From Actinomadura hallensis (GTDB lineage Bacteria; Actinomycetota; Actinomycetes; Streptosporangiales; Streptosporangiaceae): DNA of 64,000 bases. The stretch lies in assembly GCF_006716765.1 (NCBI RefSeq), contig NZ_VFPO01000001.1:2728001-2792000 (forward strand), written 5' to 3'. The position numbers were made by a program, and so were the translations under genes. The notes beneath the pieces are model-generated. The model was not told the origin of the DNA, made no database searches, and saw only the letters and a program-made list of their open reading frames with translations. Shown one piece after another: positions 25,085-32,654 of the stretch (position 1 is the stretch's first letter; each line of letters opens with the position of its first letter).

Positions 25085-26236
25085 TCAGATCCGGTTCCGC
25101 TCCACGAGCTGCTTCACGATCACGTTGCGCTGGATCTCGTTCGTCCCCTCGCCGACGATCATGAGCGGGGCGTCGCGGAAGTAGCGCTCGATGTCGAACT
25201 CGGTGGAGTAGCCGGCGGCGCCGTGGATGCGGACGGCGTTCAGCGCGATCCGCATGGCCGCCTCGGACGCGTAGAGCTTGGCCATGCCCGCCTCCATGTC
25301 GCAGCGCTCGCCGGTGTCGAGGCGCGCGGCCGCGTCGAGGGTGAGCAGCCGCGCGGCGCGCAGCTCGGTGGCCATGTCGGCGAGGTAGTTGCCGATCGAC
25401 TGGTGCTCCCAGATCGGCTTGCCGAACGCCTCCCGCTCCTGCGCGTAGCGCAAGGAGTCCTCCAGGGCGGCGCGTCCCACGCCCAGCGCGCGCGCCGCCA
25501 CCTGGATCCGCCCCACCTCCAGGCCGCGCATCATCTGGGGGAAGCCGCGTCCCTCCTCGCCGCCGAGGACGGCGTCGAGCGGGGCCTCGTAGCCGTCGAA
25601 CGACAGCTCGCAGCTCTCCACGCCCCTGTAGCCGAGCTTGGGAAGGTCGCGGGAGACGGTCAGCCCCGGGCCCTTCTCGGCCAGCAGGATGCTGATGCCC
25701 CGGTGCCGCGGCGTCGCGTCCGGGTCGCTCTTGCACATCAGCGCGATCAGGCCCGACGTGCGCGCGTTGGTGATCCACATCTTGGCGCCGTCGACGACGT
25801 ACCGGTCGCCCTCGCGCCGCGCGGTCGTGGTCATCGCCTGCAGGTCCGAGCCGCCGGACGGCTCGGTCAGCGCCATCGTCGCGCGCAGCTCCCCGGTGGC
25901 CATCCGGGGGAGGTAGCGCTCCTTCTGCTCCTCGGTGCCGAACACGGCGAGCAGGTGCGAGACGACCGTGTGCCCGCCGAACGCCCCGGCGAGCGTCATC
26001 CAGCCGCGCGCCAGCTCCTCGGTGACCAGCGCGTAGCAGGCCTTGGACACGCTGACGTCGCCGTACGGCTCGGGCACGGCGAGCCCGAACACCCCGAGCT
26101 CCTTCATGCGGTCGATGAGGTGGGCGGGGTAGGTTCCCGCGTGCTCCAGGTCCCGGGCGACCGGGCGGACCTCCTTGTCGACGAAGTCGGCGACGACCTC
26201 GACGATGGCGCGCTCCTCGTCGCTGAGCGTGAACAC
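25085..26236 (-). CDS. Acyl-CoA dehydrogenase
   Basis: About 383 residues from GTG at 26236, supported by GAGGAG ten bases before it and by the family's usual start (FTLSDEERAIVEVVADFVDKE). The frame is open further to 26368, into the GntR gene, which I reject. Signatures: ALTEPSGGSDLQAM at the flavin site, YVVDGAKMWITN, YAQEREAFGKPI and the C-terminal GEGTNEIQRNVIVKQL. The catalytic glutamate lies in the segment before the C-terminal signature. It is divergent from a GntR-type regulator. The substrate is unknown; nothing ties it to the KstR2 genes except location. Confidence 0.88.
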   Translation of the reverse strand: MFTLSDEERAIVEVVADFVDKEVRPVARDLEHAGTYPAHLIDRMKELGVFGLAVPEPYGDVSVSKACYALVTEELARGWMTLAGAFGGHTVVSHLLAVFGTEEQKERYLPRMATGELRATMALTEPSGGSDLQAMTTTARREGDRYVVDGAKMWITNARTSGLIALMCKSDPDATPRHRGISILLAEKGPGLTVSRDLPKLGYRGVESCELSFDGYEAPLDAVLGGEEGRGFPQMMRGLEVGRIQVAARALGVGRAALEDSLRYAQEREAFGKPIWEHQSIGNYLADMATELRAARLLTLDAAARLDTGERCDMEAGMAKLYASEAAMRIALNAVRIHGAAGYSTEFDIERYFRDAPLMIVGEGTNEIQRNVIVKQLVERNRI

Positions 26237-26274
26237 TGCTGCGGGTCTCCTCACCTGCGGCCGAACCGGATATT

Positions 26275-26307
26275 TCATATATTTGATTTGCCAACCCGGG
26301 ATGTCAA
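26275..26307 (-). promoter_or_regulatory. Promoter/operator region between the dehydrogenase and GntR genes
   Basis: On the minus strand TTGACA (26307-26302) is followed after 18-20 bases by an A/T island, AAATATATGAAATAT, that could hold the -10 box and, being nearly symmetric, a regulator site. The A/T island stands out sharply in this GC-rich DNA. Confidence 0.5.
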
Positions 26308-26340
26308 CACGGGGTGACGACCGCGCGGGAGACGATGACA

Positions 26341-27051
26341 GTGGCACCCTCCGCTGAGACAGGGGCACCCTCCGGTGAGCGGGCCCTCGGCAGGCGCCGC
26401 CAGCTGAGCGACGAGGTCGCCGCCCACGTGCGCGAGCTCATCATGTCGGGGCAGGTGAGGCACGGCGAGTTCCTGCGCCTGGAGCGGATCGCCGACGACC
26501 TCGGGGTCAGCGTCACGCCCGTGCGGGAGGCGCTGCTGTCGCTGCGCGGCGAGGGCTTCGTCACGCTGGAGCCGCGGCGGGGGTTCATGCCCGCGCCGCT
26601 GACCCGGCAGGACGTCCGGGACCTGTTCGAGGCGCAGGCGTACTTCGCCGGCGAGCTCGCCGCCCGCGCCGCCGAGAAGATCACCGAGGAGGAGCTGGCG
26701 TCGCTCGCCCGCACGCAGGAGGTGCTGGAGCGGGCGTCCGAGGCCGGGGACGCCGAGGCGATCGAGAACGCCAACCACCGCTTCCACCGGACGATCAACC
26801 TGTGCGCCGACTCGCCCAAGACGGCGTGGCTGCTGCGGCTCGTCGTCCGGTACGCGCCGCGCCGCTTCTACTCCACCATCGAGGGCTGGACCCGGGCGTC
26901 GGTCGACGACCACCACCTCGTCCTGGCCGCCCTGCGCGCGGGGGACGCGGGCGCCGCGCGGCAGGCGATGCGCGCCCACATCCGTCACGCGGGCACGCTG
27001 CTCGTCGTCCACCTGGAGGCGCAGGGCTTCTGGGGCGACGAGCGGAAGTAA
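26341..27051 (+). CDS. GntR-family regulator, FCD type
   Basis: About 236 residues. The GntR winged helix (QLSDEVAAHVRELIMSG, then ERIADDLGVSVTPVREALL) is followed by an all-helical FCD effector domain with metal-type residues in NHRFHRTINL and HHLVLAALRAGD. The start is uncertain: GTG 26341 has GGGAG nine bases upstream; GTG 26314 and ATG 26335 are alternatives in the same frame. It probably controls the divergent acyl-CoA dehydrogenase through the A/T-rich site between them, with an acyl or organic acid ligand. Confidence 0.85.
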   Translation: MAPSAETGAPSGERALGRRRQLSDEVAAHVRELIMSGQVRHGEFLRLERIADDLGVSVTPVREALLSLRGEGFVTLEPRRGFMPAPLTRQDVRDLFEAQAYFAGELAARAAEKITEEELASLARTQEVLERASEAGDAEAIENANHRFHRTINLCADSPKTAWLLRLVVRYAPRRFYSTIEGWTRASVDDHHLVLAALRAGDAGAARQAMRAHIRHAGTLLVVHLEAQGFWGDERK

Positions 27052-27114
27052 GGGCGGATCGTATAAAAAATCGGATCGCACTCGGCGGACGAACGCAGCA
27101 CGGACGGCGGTCCC

Positions 27115-27154
27115 GTCGCCGCGGTCGCGGGGCACTCCCGCCGACCGCGGCGAC
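27115..27154. terminator. Bidirectional hairpin between gntR and ipdC
   Basis: A perfect 13-bp stem GTCGCCGCGGTCG / CGACCGCGGCGAC (27115-27127, 27142-27154), extended by a bulged CGGG/CCCG. It sits between convergent genes and probably ends both transcripts. Confidence 0.7.
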
Positions 27155-27180
27155 GTCCGGTGGACGAGAAGAGGCGGTCC

Positions 27181-28248
27181 CTACCGGGAGAGCAGCACCG
27201 ACTGCTGGGCGGCGATCGTCTCCGCCGCCTCCTTCACGATCCGCCCGATCAGCTCCTCGCACGTCGGCAGGTCGTCGATGACGCCGACCACCTGCCCGGA
27301 CGCCATCACGCCGAGGTCGGGCCGGCCGTCCACCATGGCGGCCTTCAGCAGCATCGGCGTGTTGGCCGCCATGAGGACCTGCGACCAGGTCAGGTCCTTG
27401 CCGCGCTTCATCGCCCTCCCGTCGGCGATCATCTCGCGCCACGTCATGCCCGACAGCTTCCGGAACCGGGCGCCGTTGCGCACCGCCCGGACCAGCCCGC
27501 CGATCCGGCCGGAGGACTCCAGCGCGTCGACCAGGTCGCTGCGCAGCACCCGGTGGGGCATCCCGTCCACCTGCCGCGTCACCACCGTCTCACCGGAGTC
27601 GAGGTACACGCGCTTGACCGCGTCCGGCACCGAGCTGTCGGCCGTGAGCAGGAACCGGGTGCCCATCGCGACGCCCGCCGCCCCGTAGGCGAGCGCGGCG
27701 GCGAGCCCGCGGCCGTCGAAGAAGCCGCCGGCGGCGATCACCGGGATGTCCACCGCGTCCACCACCTGCGGAAGCAGCAGCGTCGTGGCGACCGGGCCGG
27801 TGTGCCCGCCGCCCTCGCCGCCCTGCACCAGGACGGCGTCGGCGCCCCAGCCCGCGACCTTCTCCGCGTGCCGCCGCGCCCCGACCGACGGGATCACCAC
27901 CACCCCGGCGTCCTTGAGCTTGGCGATCAGCTCCTTCTTCGGCGCGAGCGCGAACGAGGCGACCTTGACGCCCTCCTTGATCAGCAGGTCGATGCGGTCG
28001 CCCGCGTCGCCGGCGTCGGCGCGCAGGTTGACGCCGAACGGCGCGTCCGTGCGGTCCTTGACCTCGCGGATCGCCTCCGCGAGGCCGTCGAGCGTCATCG
28101 TCGCCGACGCCAGGATCCCGAGGCCGCCGGCGTTCGCGACGGCGGTGACGAGCCGCGGGCCCGCCACCCACCCCATGCCCGTCTGGACCACGGGGTGCCG
28201 CACGCCGGTCAGCCGCGTCAGCGGGGTGTCGAGCACCTGCTCGCTCAT
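27181..28248 (-). CDS. ipdC: IpdC, nitronate-monooxygenase-family flavoprotein of steroid ring C/D degradation
   Basis: 355 residues from the ATG at 28248. A flavin-binding TIM barrel of the 2-nitropropane dioxygenase family: VVQTGMGWVAGP, NAGGLGILASA, GGEGGGHTG and PVIAAGGFFDGRG. In mycobacteria IpdC (Rv3553) acts on the ring-opened HIP-CoA intermediate before EchA20. The order echA20-ipdA-ipdB-ipdC, with ATGA overlaps at each junction, matches Rv3550-Rv3553. The frame continues upstream to 28950 but that part overlaps ipdB and is not used. Confidence 0.88.
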   Translation of the reverse strand: MSEQVLDTPLTRLTGVRHPVVQTGMGWVAGPRLVTAVANAGGLGILASATMTLDGLAEAIREVKDRTDAPFGVNLRADAGDAGDRIDLLIKEGVKVASFALAPKKELIAKLKDAGVVVIPSVGARRHAEKVAGWGADAVLVQGGEGGGHTGPVATTLLLPQVVDAVDIPVIAAGGFFDGRGLAAALAYGAAGVAMGTRFLLTADSSVPDAVKRVYLDSGETVVTRQVDGMPHRVLRSDLVDALESSGRIGGLVRAVRNGARFRKLSGMTWREMIADGRAMKRGKDLTWSQVLMAANTPMLLKAAMVDGRPDLGVMASGQVVGVIDDLPTCEELIGRIVKEAAETIAAQQSVLLSR

Positions 28249-29009
28249 GAGCGGACTTCCCTCTCGCGCAGCCCCTTGGGGTCGAGCACCTCCCGCATGA
28301 TCCGCAGCTCCTCCGCGTCCGGGAGCCGCGTCCGCGGCACCTCGTCCGGGACGACCAGCTCGAAGCCCGTGGCGGCCACCACGTCTTCGACGCCGACGCC
28401 GGGGTGCACCGAGCGGAGCCGCATCCGCCGGTCCGGGGTGTCGAAGTCGAGCACGGCGAGGTTGGTCACCACCGCGCGGATCTCGTGCGCGCCGCGGTCC
28501 CAGCCGACGCCGCTCACCATGTCGACCTTCTCGGTGAACACCCGCGTCGAGTGCCTCGGCACCCAGTAGCTCGTCGTGTTCAGCAGCGTGTTGCCGGGCC
28601 CGCCGCGCACGCCGAGCAGCTGCCGCGCCGGGCGTTCCCAGTCGCCGATGCACGAGATGTTCGTGTTGCCGTAGGGGTCGATCTGGCTCGGCCCCATCAC
28701 CACGTGCCGCCGCCCGTTCAGGACGAGCCACAGGTGGTCGCGGAACGGCAGCCATCCCTCCGCCGCCGTCGCCGCCGTGCCGAGCGGCGTGGGCTCGGCG
28801 CTCAGCGCGGGGCCCCCGTCGGTGGTCAGCAGGCCGGGCTCGAACGTCGCCCGCGCCAGCCGGGACCCCAGCATCGGCACGAACCCCGCCACCGCGGCGG
28901 CGACGATCTCGCCGTCGCCGCGGAAGAGGTCCGCGCACGCGGCGGCGCACACCTCGGCGCGCGTGACGGTGCCCTCGGCGGTACCGACCGTGTCCGGGAC
29001 GGTGCTCAT
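28245..29009 (-). CDS. ipdB: IpdB, beta subunit of the COCHEA-CoA ring-opening hydrolase
   Basis: 254 residues. A class I CoA-transferase-like beta subunit (VMGPSQIDPYGNTNISCIG, GGPGN, and a conserved V-x-T-NLAVLDFD). IpdAB resembles a CoA transferase but hydrolyses the last carbocyclic ring of steroid nuclei. The start at 29009 overlaps the ipdA stop and its own stop overlaps the ipdC start. Confidence 0.88.
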   Translation of the reverse strand: MSTVPDTVGTAEGTVTRAEVCAAACADLFRGDGEIVAAAVAGFVPMLGSRLARATFEPGLLTTDGGPALSAEPTPLGTAATAAEGWLPFRDHLWLVLNGRRHVVMGPSQIDPYGNTNISCIGDWERPARQLLGVRGGPGNTLLNTTSYWVPRHSTRVFTEKVDMVSGVGWDRGAHEIRAVVTNLAVLDFDTPDRRMRLRSVHPGVGVEDVVAATGFELVVPDEVPRTRLPDAEELRIMREVLDPKGLREREVRS

Positions 29010-29884
29010 CGTGTCTCCTCCCGCCAGGCCCGGACGGCGTCCTGGTAGGCGGCCTCGTCGCCGGACAGGAACCGGTCCTGGAACGCCGCCCACTTGTCCG
29101 GGTCCGCCGCCGACTCGGCGTAGAACCTCTGGAATGCCTCGTCGCGCCCGAAGTCGGGCGCGCAGTCGGTGAAGTGCGCCCCGTTGGGCGTCTCCACCAC
29201 GCCCGCCACGTGCGACCGGCTGATCAGCAGGGACTGCAGCGGCCCCTCCTTGGCGAAGTCGGCGGTGTCGACCAGGCGCTCGCACGACACGTAGGTGCGG
29301 TCGGCGGCCTTGGCGAACAGATCGTCCATGTAGGGGTCGGGGCCCAGGTACTGGGCGTTGCCGCGCGCGTCGGCGCGGTTCATGTGGACCAGGGCCACGT
29401 CCAGCCGCAGGGCGGGGACGGCGACCAGCTCGGTGCCGTCCTCGTACGGCGACCGGACCGTCCTCAGCTCGGGGTTGACCCGCATCACGTCGGAGCCGAG
29501 GCCCGCGGGGGTGGGCAGGAACGGCAGCCGGTGCGCCGCCGCGTACAGCCCGAACATGAACATGCCCTCGTCGTACTCGGTCAGCTCCACCGACCCGGAC
29601 TCCCGCGCCCGGCGGAAGTGCGGCTCCAGCGGCACCGAGTCCATCGTGACGAACGCGGTGACCAGCCGCCGGACCTTGCCGGCCGCGCACAGCAGCCCCA
29701 CGTCCGGCCCCCCGTAGGTCACGACCGTGAGGTCGGTGACGGGGGAGCGGAGGATCGCCCGGACGAGGGCCATCGGCTTGCGCCGCGAGCCCCAGCCGCC
29801 GATCCCGATCGTCATGCCGCTCTCCAGCGACGCGGCGACCTCGTCGGGGGAGAGGACCTTGGACGGCGTTCCGCCGGAGCTCAT
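29006..29884 (-). CDS. ipdA: IpdA, alpha subunit of the COCHEA-CoA ring-opening hydrolase
   Basis: 292 residues from the ATG at 29884. It has the alpha-subunit CoA-transferase signature (SGMTIGIGGWGSRRKPMALV), the YGGPDVGLL loop and the acidic EYDEGMFMFGL stretch. Works as a heterodimer with the coupled ipdB product, cleaving the ring C remnant of cholesterol-type steroids. The frame runs on to 30655 through echA20, which is not part of this gene. Confidence 0.88.
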   Translation of the reverse strand: MSSGGTPSKVLSPDEVAASLESGMTIGIGGWGSRRKPMALVRAILRSPVTDLTVVTYGGPDVGLLCAAGKVRRLVTAFVTMDSVPLEPHFRRARESGSVELTEYDEGMFMFGLYAAAHRLPFLPTPAGLGSDVMRVNPELRTVRSPYEDGTELVAVPALRLDVALVHMNRADARGNAQYLGPDPYMDDLFAKAADRTYVSCERLVDTADFAKEGPLQSLLISRSHVAGVVETPNGAHFTDCAPDFGRDEAFQRFYAESAADPDKWAAFQDRFLSGDEAAYQDAVRAWREETR

Positions 29885-30633
29885 CGGGCCTCCTTCGACG
29901 CGGCCACGAAGGCGTCGCGGTGCGCGTCGCCCGCGCCGGTCAGGTTCAGCTCGAACGTGAACCCCTGCTCGTAGCGGTAGCTGCGCTTGACGTCGACCGG
30001 GTCGATGCCGTTCAGCGACTCCTTGGCGCGGCGGATGACGTACCGGTCCTTCGCGGCGATGGAGGCCGCGACCTCCATCGCCTTGTCGCGCAGCTCGTCC
30101 GCGGGGACGACCTCCAGGACCGAGCCGTGGCGGTGCAGTTCGTCGGCCGTGACGTTGCGGCACGTGTAGACCATCGCCCGCATCAGGTGCTGCGGGACGA
30201 GCCGTGCCAGGTGCGTGGCGGCGCCCAGCGCCCCCCGGTCGACCTCGGGCAGCCCGAAGTAGGCGTCCTGCGAGGCGACCACGATGTCGGCGTTGCCCAC
30301 GAGGCCGATCCCGCCGCCGAGGCAGAAGCCGTGGACGGCGGCGACGACCGGGACCTCGCAGTCGTAGACGGCGGCGAACGCCGCGTAGCAGCCGCGGTTG
30401 GCCCCCACCAGCGCGGTGTGGCCCTCCGTGCTCTGCATCTCCTTGATGTCGACGCCCGCGTTGAATCCCCGGCCCTCGGCGCGGAGCACGACGGCGCCGA
30501 CCTCCGGGTCGCGGCCCGCCGCGAGCAGCGCGTCGGCCAGCTCGTACCAGCCCGCGACCGTGAGGGCGTTGACCGGCGGCGCGTCCATGACGATCTCGGC
30601 GACCCCGTCCCGGGTCGTGGTGGAGACTCCCAT
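29881..30633 (-). CDS. echA20: EchA20, crotonase-family hydrolase of steroid ring D
   Basis: 250 residues, with GGAAAGG upstream of the ATG. A crotonase fold: AEGRGFNAGVDIKEMQ, then the oxyanion segment HGFCLGGGIGLVGNADIVVA and FGLPEVDRGALGAATHLARLV. EchA20 hydrolyses the bicyclic enone CoA ester formed from HIP-CoA. First gene of the echA20-ipdABC operon, with a KstR2-like box 14 bases before its start. Confidence 0.87.
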   Translation of the reverse strand: MGVSTTTRDGVAEIVMDAPPVNALTVAGWYELADALLAAGRDPEVGAVVLRAEGRGFNAGVDIKEMQSTEGHTALVGANRGCYAAFAAVYDCEVPVVAAVHGFCLGGGIGLVGNADIVVASQDAYFGLPEVDRGALGAATHLARLVPQHLMRAMVYTCRNVTADELHRHGSVLEVVPADELRDKAMEVAASIAAKDRYVIRRAKESLNGIDPVDVKRSYRYEQGFTFELNLTGAGDAHRDAFVAASKEAR

Positions 30634-30646
30634 GCGCTACCTTTCC

Positions 30647-30660
30647 ACCAAACATTTGTT
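30647..30660. promoter_or_regulatory. KstR2-like operator between echA20 and the divergent SDR
   Basis: ACCAAACATTTGTT fits AnCAAGnnCTTGnT at 8 of 10 fixed positions. Read on the other strand, TTCTAACAAATGTTTGG is nearly the same as the box before fadE30, including flanking bases. One site could control both divergent units. Confidence 0.72.
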
Positions 30661-30696
30661 AGAACAGACGGTAGCAGAGAGCACCGAGGAGGCGGG

Positions 30697-31458
30697 ATGG
30701 CGTTGACGCTCGACCTGGGGGGCATGACCGCCGTGGTCACCGGCGGCGTGCGGGGGGTGGGCGCCGGGATCAGCCGCGCGTTCCTGGAGGCGGGCGCGGA
30801 CGTCGTCGCGGTGGCCCGCCGCGAGCCAGAGTCCCTGCCCGAGGCGGGCGGGCGGACGGCGCGGTTCGTCTCGCTGGACGCCCGCGACCCCGACGCCGTG
30901 CAGGCCTTCGCGGACGGCCTCGACCGCGTCGACGTGCTGGTCAACAACGCGGGCGGCACGCCGTTCCTGCCCCTCGCCGACGGCGACCTGCGCACCCACA
31001 TCAAGATCATCGAGTTGAACCTGACGTCGGCGCTGATCATGGCGCGGGCGCTGCGCCCCCGGATGCTGGAGAACGGCGGCGGCTCGATCGTGAACATCGG
31101 CAGCGTGAGCGGCGAGCGGCCGTCGCCCGGATCGGCCGCCTACGGCGCCGCGAAGGCCGGCCTGCACAACCTCACGCGGTCGATGGCCGTCGAGTGGGCG
31201 CCGGAGATCCGCGTCAACTCCCTGACGCTCGGCATGGTCCGCACCGAGCAGGCCCACCTGCACTACGGCGACGAGGAGGGCGTGCGGGCGGTGGCGAAGA
31301 CCGTCCCGCTCGGCCGGCTCGCCGACCCCTACGACGTCGGCGCCGCGTGCGTGTTCCTCGCGTCCGGCCTCGCGTCCTACGTCAGCGGGTCGTCGATGGA
31401 GCTGCACGGCGGGGGAGAGCGCCCCGCGTTCCTCGACGCCGCCACCGTCAACAAGTAG
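30697..31458 (+). CDS. Short-chain dehydrogenase of the KstR2 regulon (Rv3549c position)
   Basis: 253 residues with GAGGAGG before the ATG. SDR motifs: VVTGGVRGVGAGISRAF, LVNNAGG, and the catalytic SVSGE...AYGAAKAG. It is divergent from echA20, as Rv3549c is from Rv3550 in M. tuberculosis. The exact substrate of that protein is not settled to my knowledge, so I give no symbol. The reading frame stays open far upstream but only through the antisense of echA20. Confidence 0.85.
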   Translation: MALTLDLGGMTAVVTGGVRGVGAGISRAFLEAGADVVAVARREPESLPEAGGRTARFVSLDARDPDAVQAFADGLDRVDVLVNNAGGTPFLPLADGDLRTHIKIIELNLTSALIMARALRPRMLENGGGSIVNIGSVSGERPSPGSAAYGAAKAGLHNLTRSMAVEWAPEIRVNSLTLGMVRTEQAHLHYGDEEGVRAVAKTVPLGRLADPYDVGAACVFLASGLASYVSGSSMELHGGGERPAFLDAATVNK

Positions 31459-31510
31459 TGAGCCCGAACGGCCGCCGGCACCGGCGGCCGCCGGCACGGA
31501 AGGAGCCGTG

Positions 31511-32419
31511 ATGATCTGCAAGGACCGGGTGGTGGCCGTCACCGGCGCCGGGCGCGGGCTCGGCCGCGCGCACGCCCTGGAGTTCGCCCGGCAGGGCGCC
31601 CATGTCGTCGTCAACGACCTCGGCGTCGCGCGGGACGGCACCGGCGACGCCTCGGAGGGGCCCGCGCAGGACGTCGTCCGCGAGATCGAGGCGCTCGGCG
31701 GCCGCGCCGTCGCCAGCACCGACGACATCGCGACCGAGGCCGGCGCGGCCGCGCTGGTGGAGACGGCGATCGGCGCGTTCGGCCGGCTGGACACGCTGGT
31801 CAACAACGCCGGCTTCCTGCGGGACCGCATGCTGATCAACCTCGGCGAGGACGAGTGGGACGCCGTGGTGCGCGTCCACCTCAAGGGCCACTTCCTGCCG
31901 CTCAAGCACGCCGGGCGGTACTGGCGGGCCGAGAGCAAGGCGGGCCGCCCCGTGGACGCGCGGGTCGTCAACACCTCCTCGGGAGCGGGGCTGCTCGGCA
32001 GCGTCGGGCAGGGCAACTACTCCGCCGCCAAGGCGGGGATCGTCGGGCTCACGCTCGTCGCGGCCGCCGAGCTCGGCCGGTACGGGGTGACCGTCAACGC
32101 GATCGCGCCCGCCGCCCGCACCCGGATGACCGAGGAGGTCTTCGCGGAGACGATGGCCGCGCCCGCCGAGGGCGAGTTCGACGCCATGGCGCCGGAGAAC
32201 GTCTCCCCGCTGGTCGTGTGGCTCGGCTCCGCCGGGTCGCGGGACGTCACCGGGCGGGTCTTCGAGGCCGAGGGCGGGCGGATCTGCGTGATGGACGCCT
32301 TCCGGCACGGCCCCGCCGCCGACAAGGGCGCGCGATGGGACCCCGCCGAGGTCGGCGACGTGGTCAGGGACCTGCTGTCCAAGGCGCCCGACCCCGAGCC
32401 GGTCTACGGCGCGGGCTGA
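31511..32419 (+). CDS. Short-chain dehydrogenase resembling the 17-beta-HSD4/MFE group (Rv3548c position)
   Basis: 302 residues from ATG 31511 (AAGGAG five bases upstream; GTG 31508 is too close). Glycine-rich loop TGAGRGLGRAHALEFA, the VVNDLG strand typical of multifunctional-enzyme-type dehydrogenases, LVNNAG, and catalytic NTSSGAGLLG with NYSAAKAG. It lies 52 bases after the preceding SDR in the same direction, matching the Rv3549c-Rv3548c pair of mycobacterial KstR2 regulons. Confidence 0.85.
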   Translation: MICKDRVVAVTGAGRGLGRAHALEFARQGAHVVVNDLGVARDGTGDASEGPAQDVVREIEALGGRAVASTDDIATEAGAAALVETAIGAFGRLDTLVNNAGFLRDRMLINLGEDEWDAVVRVHLKGHFLPLKHAGRYWRAESKAGRPVDARVVNTSSGAGLLGSVGQGNYSAAKAGIVGLTLVAAAELGRYGVTVNAIAPAARTRMTEEVFAETMAAPAEGEFDAMAPENVSPLVVWLGSAGSRDVTGRVFEAEGGRICVMDAFRHGPAADKGARWDPAEVGDVVRDLLSKAPDPEPVYGAG

Positions 32420-32570
32420 CCGGGCGGGCCGACCCGGTCCGGGCGGGCGCGGACCGGCCGCGAGCGGCGGTCCCGCGCTCGGCCGGCCCGCCGGACGCGG
32501 GCGGTGGAATGCCGGTCGCGGGCGCGGCGTTTCCCCTTGTGCCGCCGTGAAAAGGCGCCGCCGTAAAATC

Positions 32571-32592
32571 GATCGCCCCGCGCGGGGCGATC
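32571..32592. repeat. 22-bp perfect palindrome upstream of hrpA
   Basis: GATCGCCCCG followed by CG and then CGGGGCGATC forms a perfect inverted repeat in the 235-bp spacer between the SDR gene and hrpA. With no loop it is better as a protein site or cruciform than as an RNA hairpin, although it may also end the SDR transcript. Confidence 0.6.
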
Positions 32593-32654
32593 CGGCTACG
32601 GTGCGAGGTTCATGGGGTGAGCGGAGCCGAGGGCCTGGAACCCTATCCTTGTCG

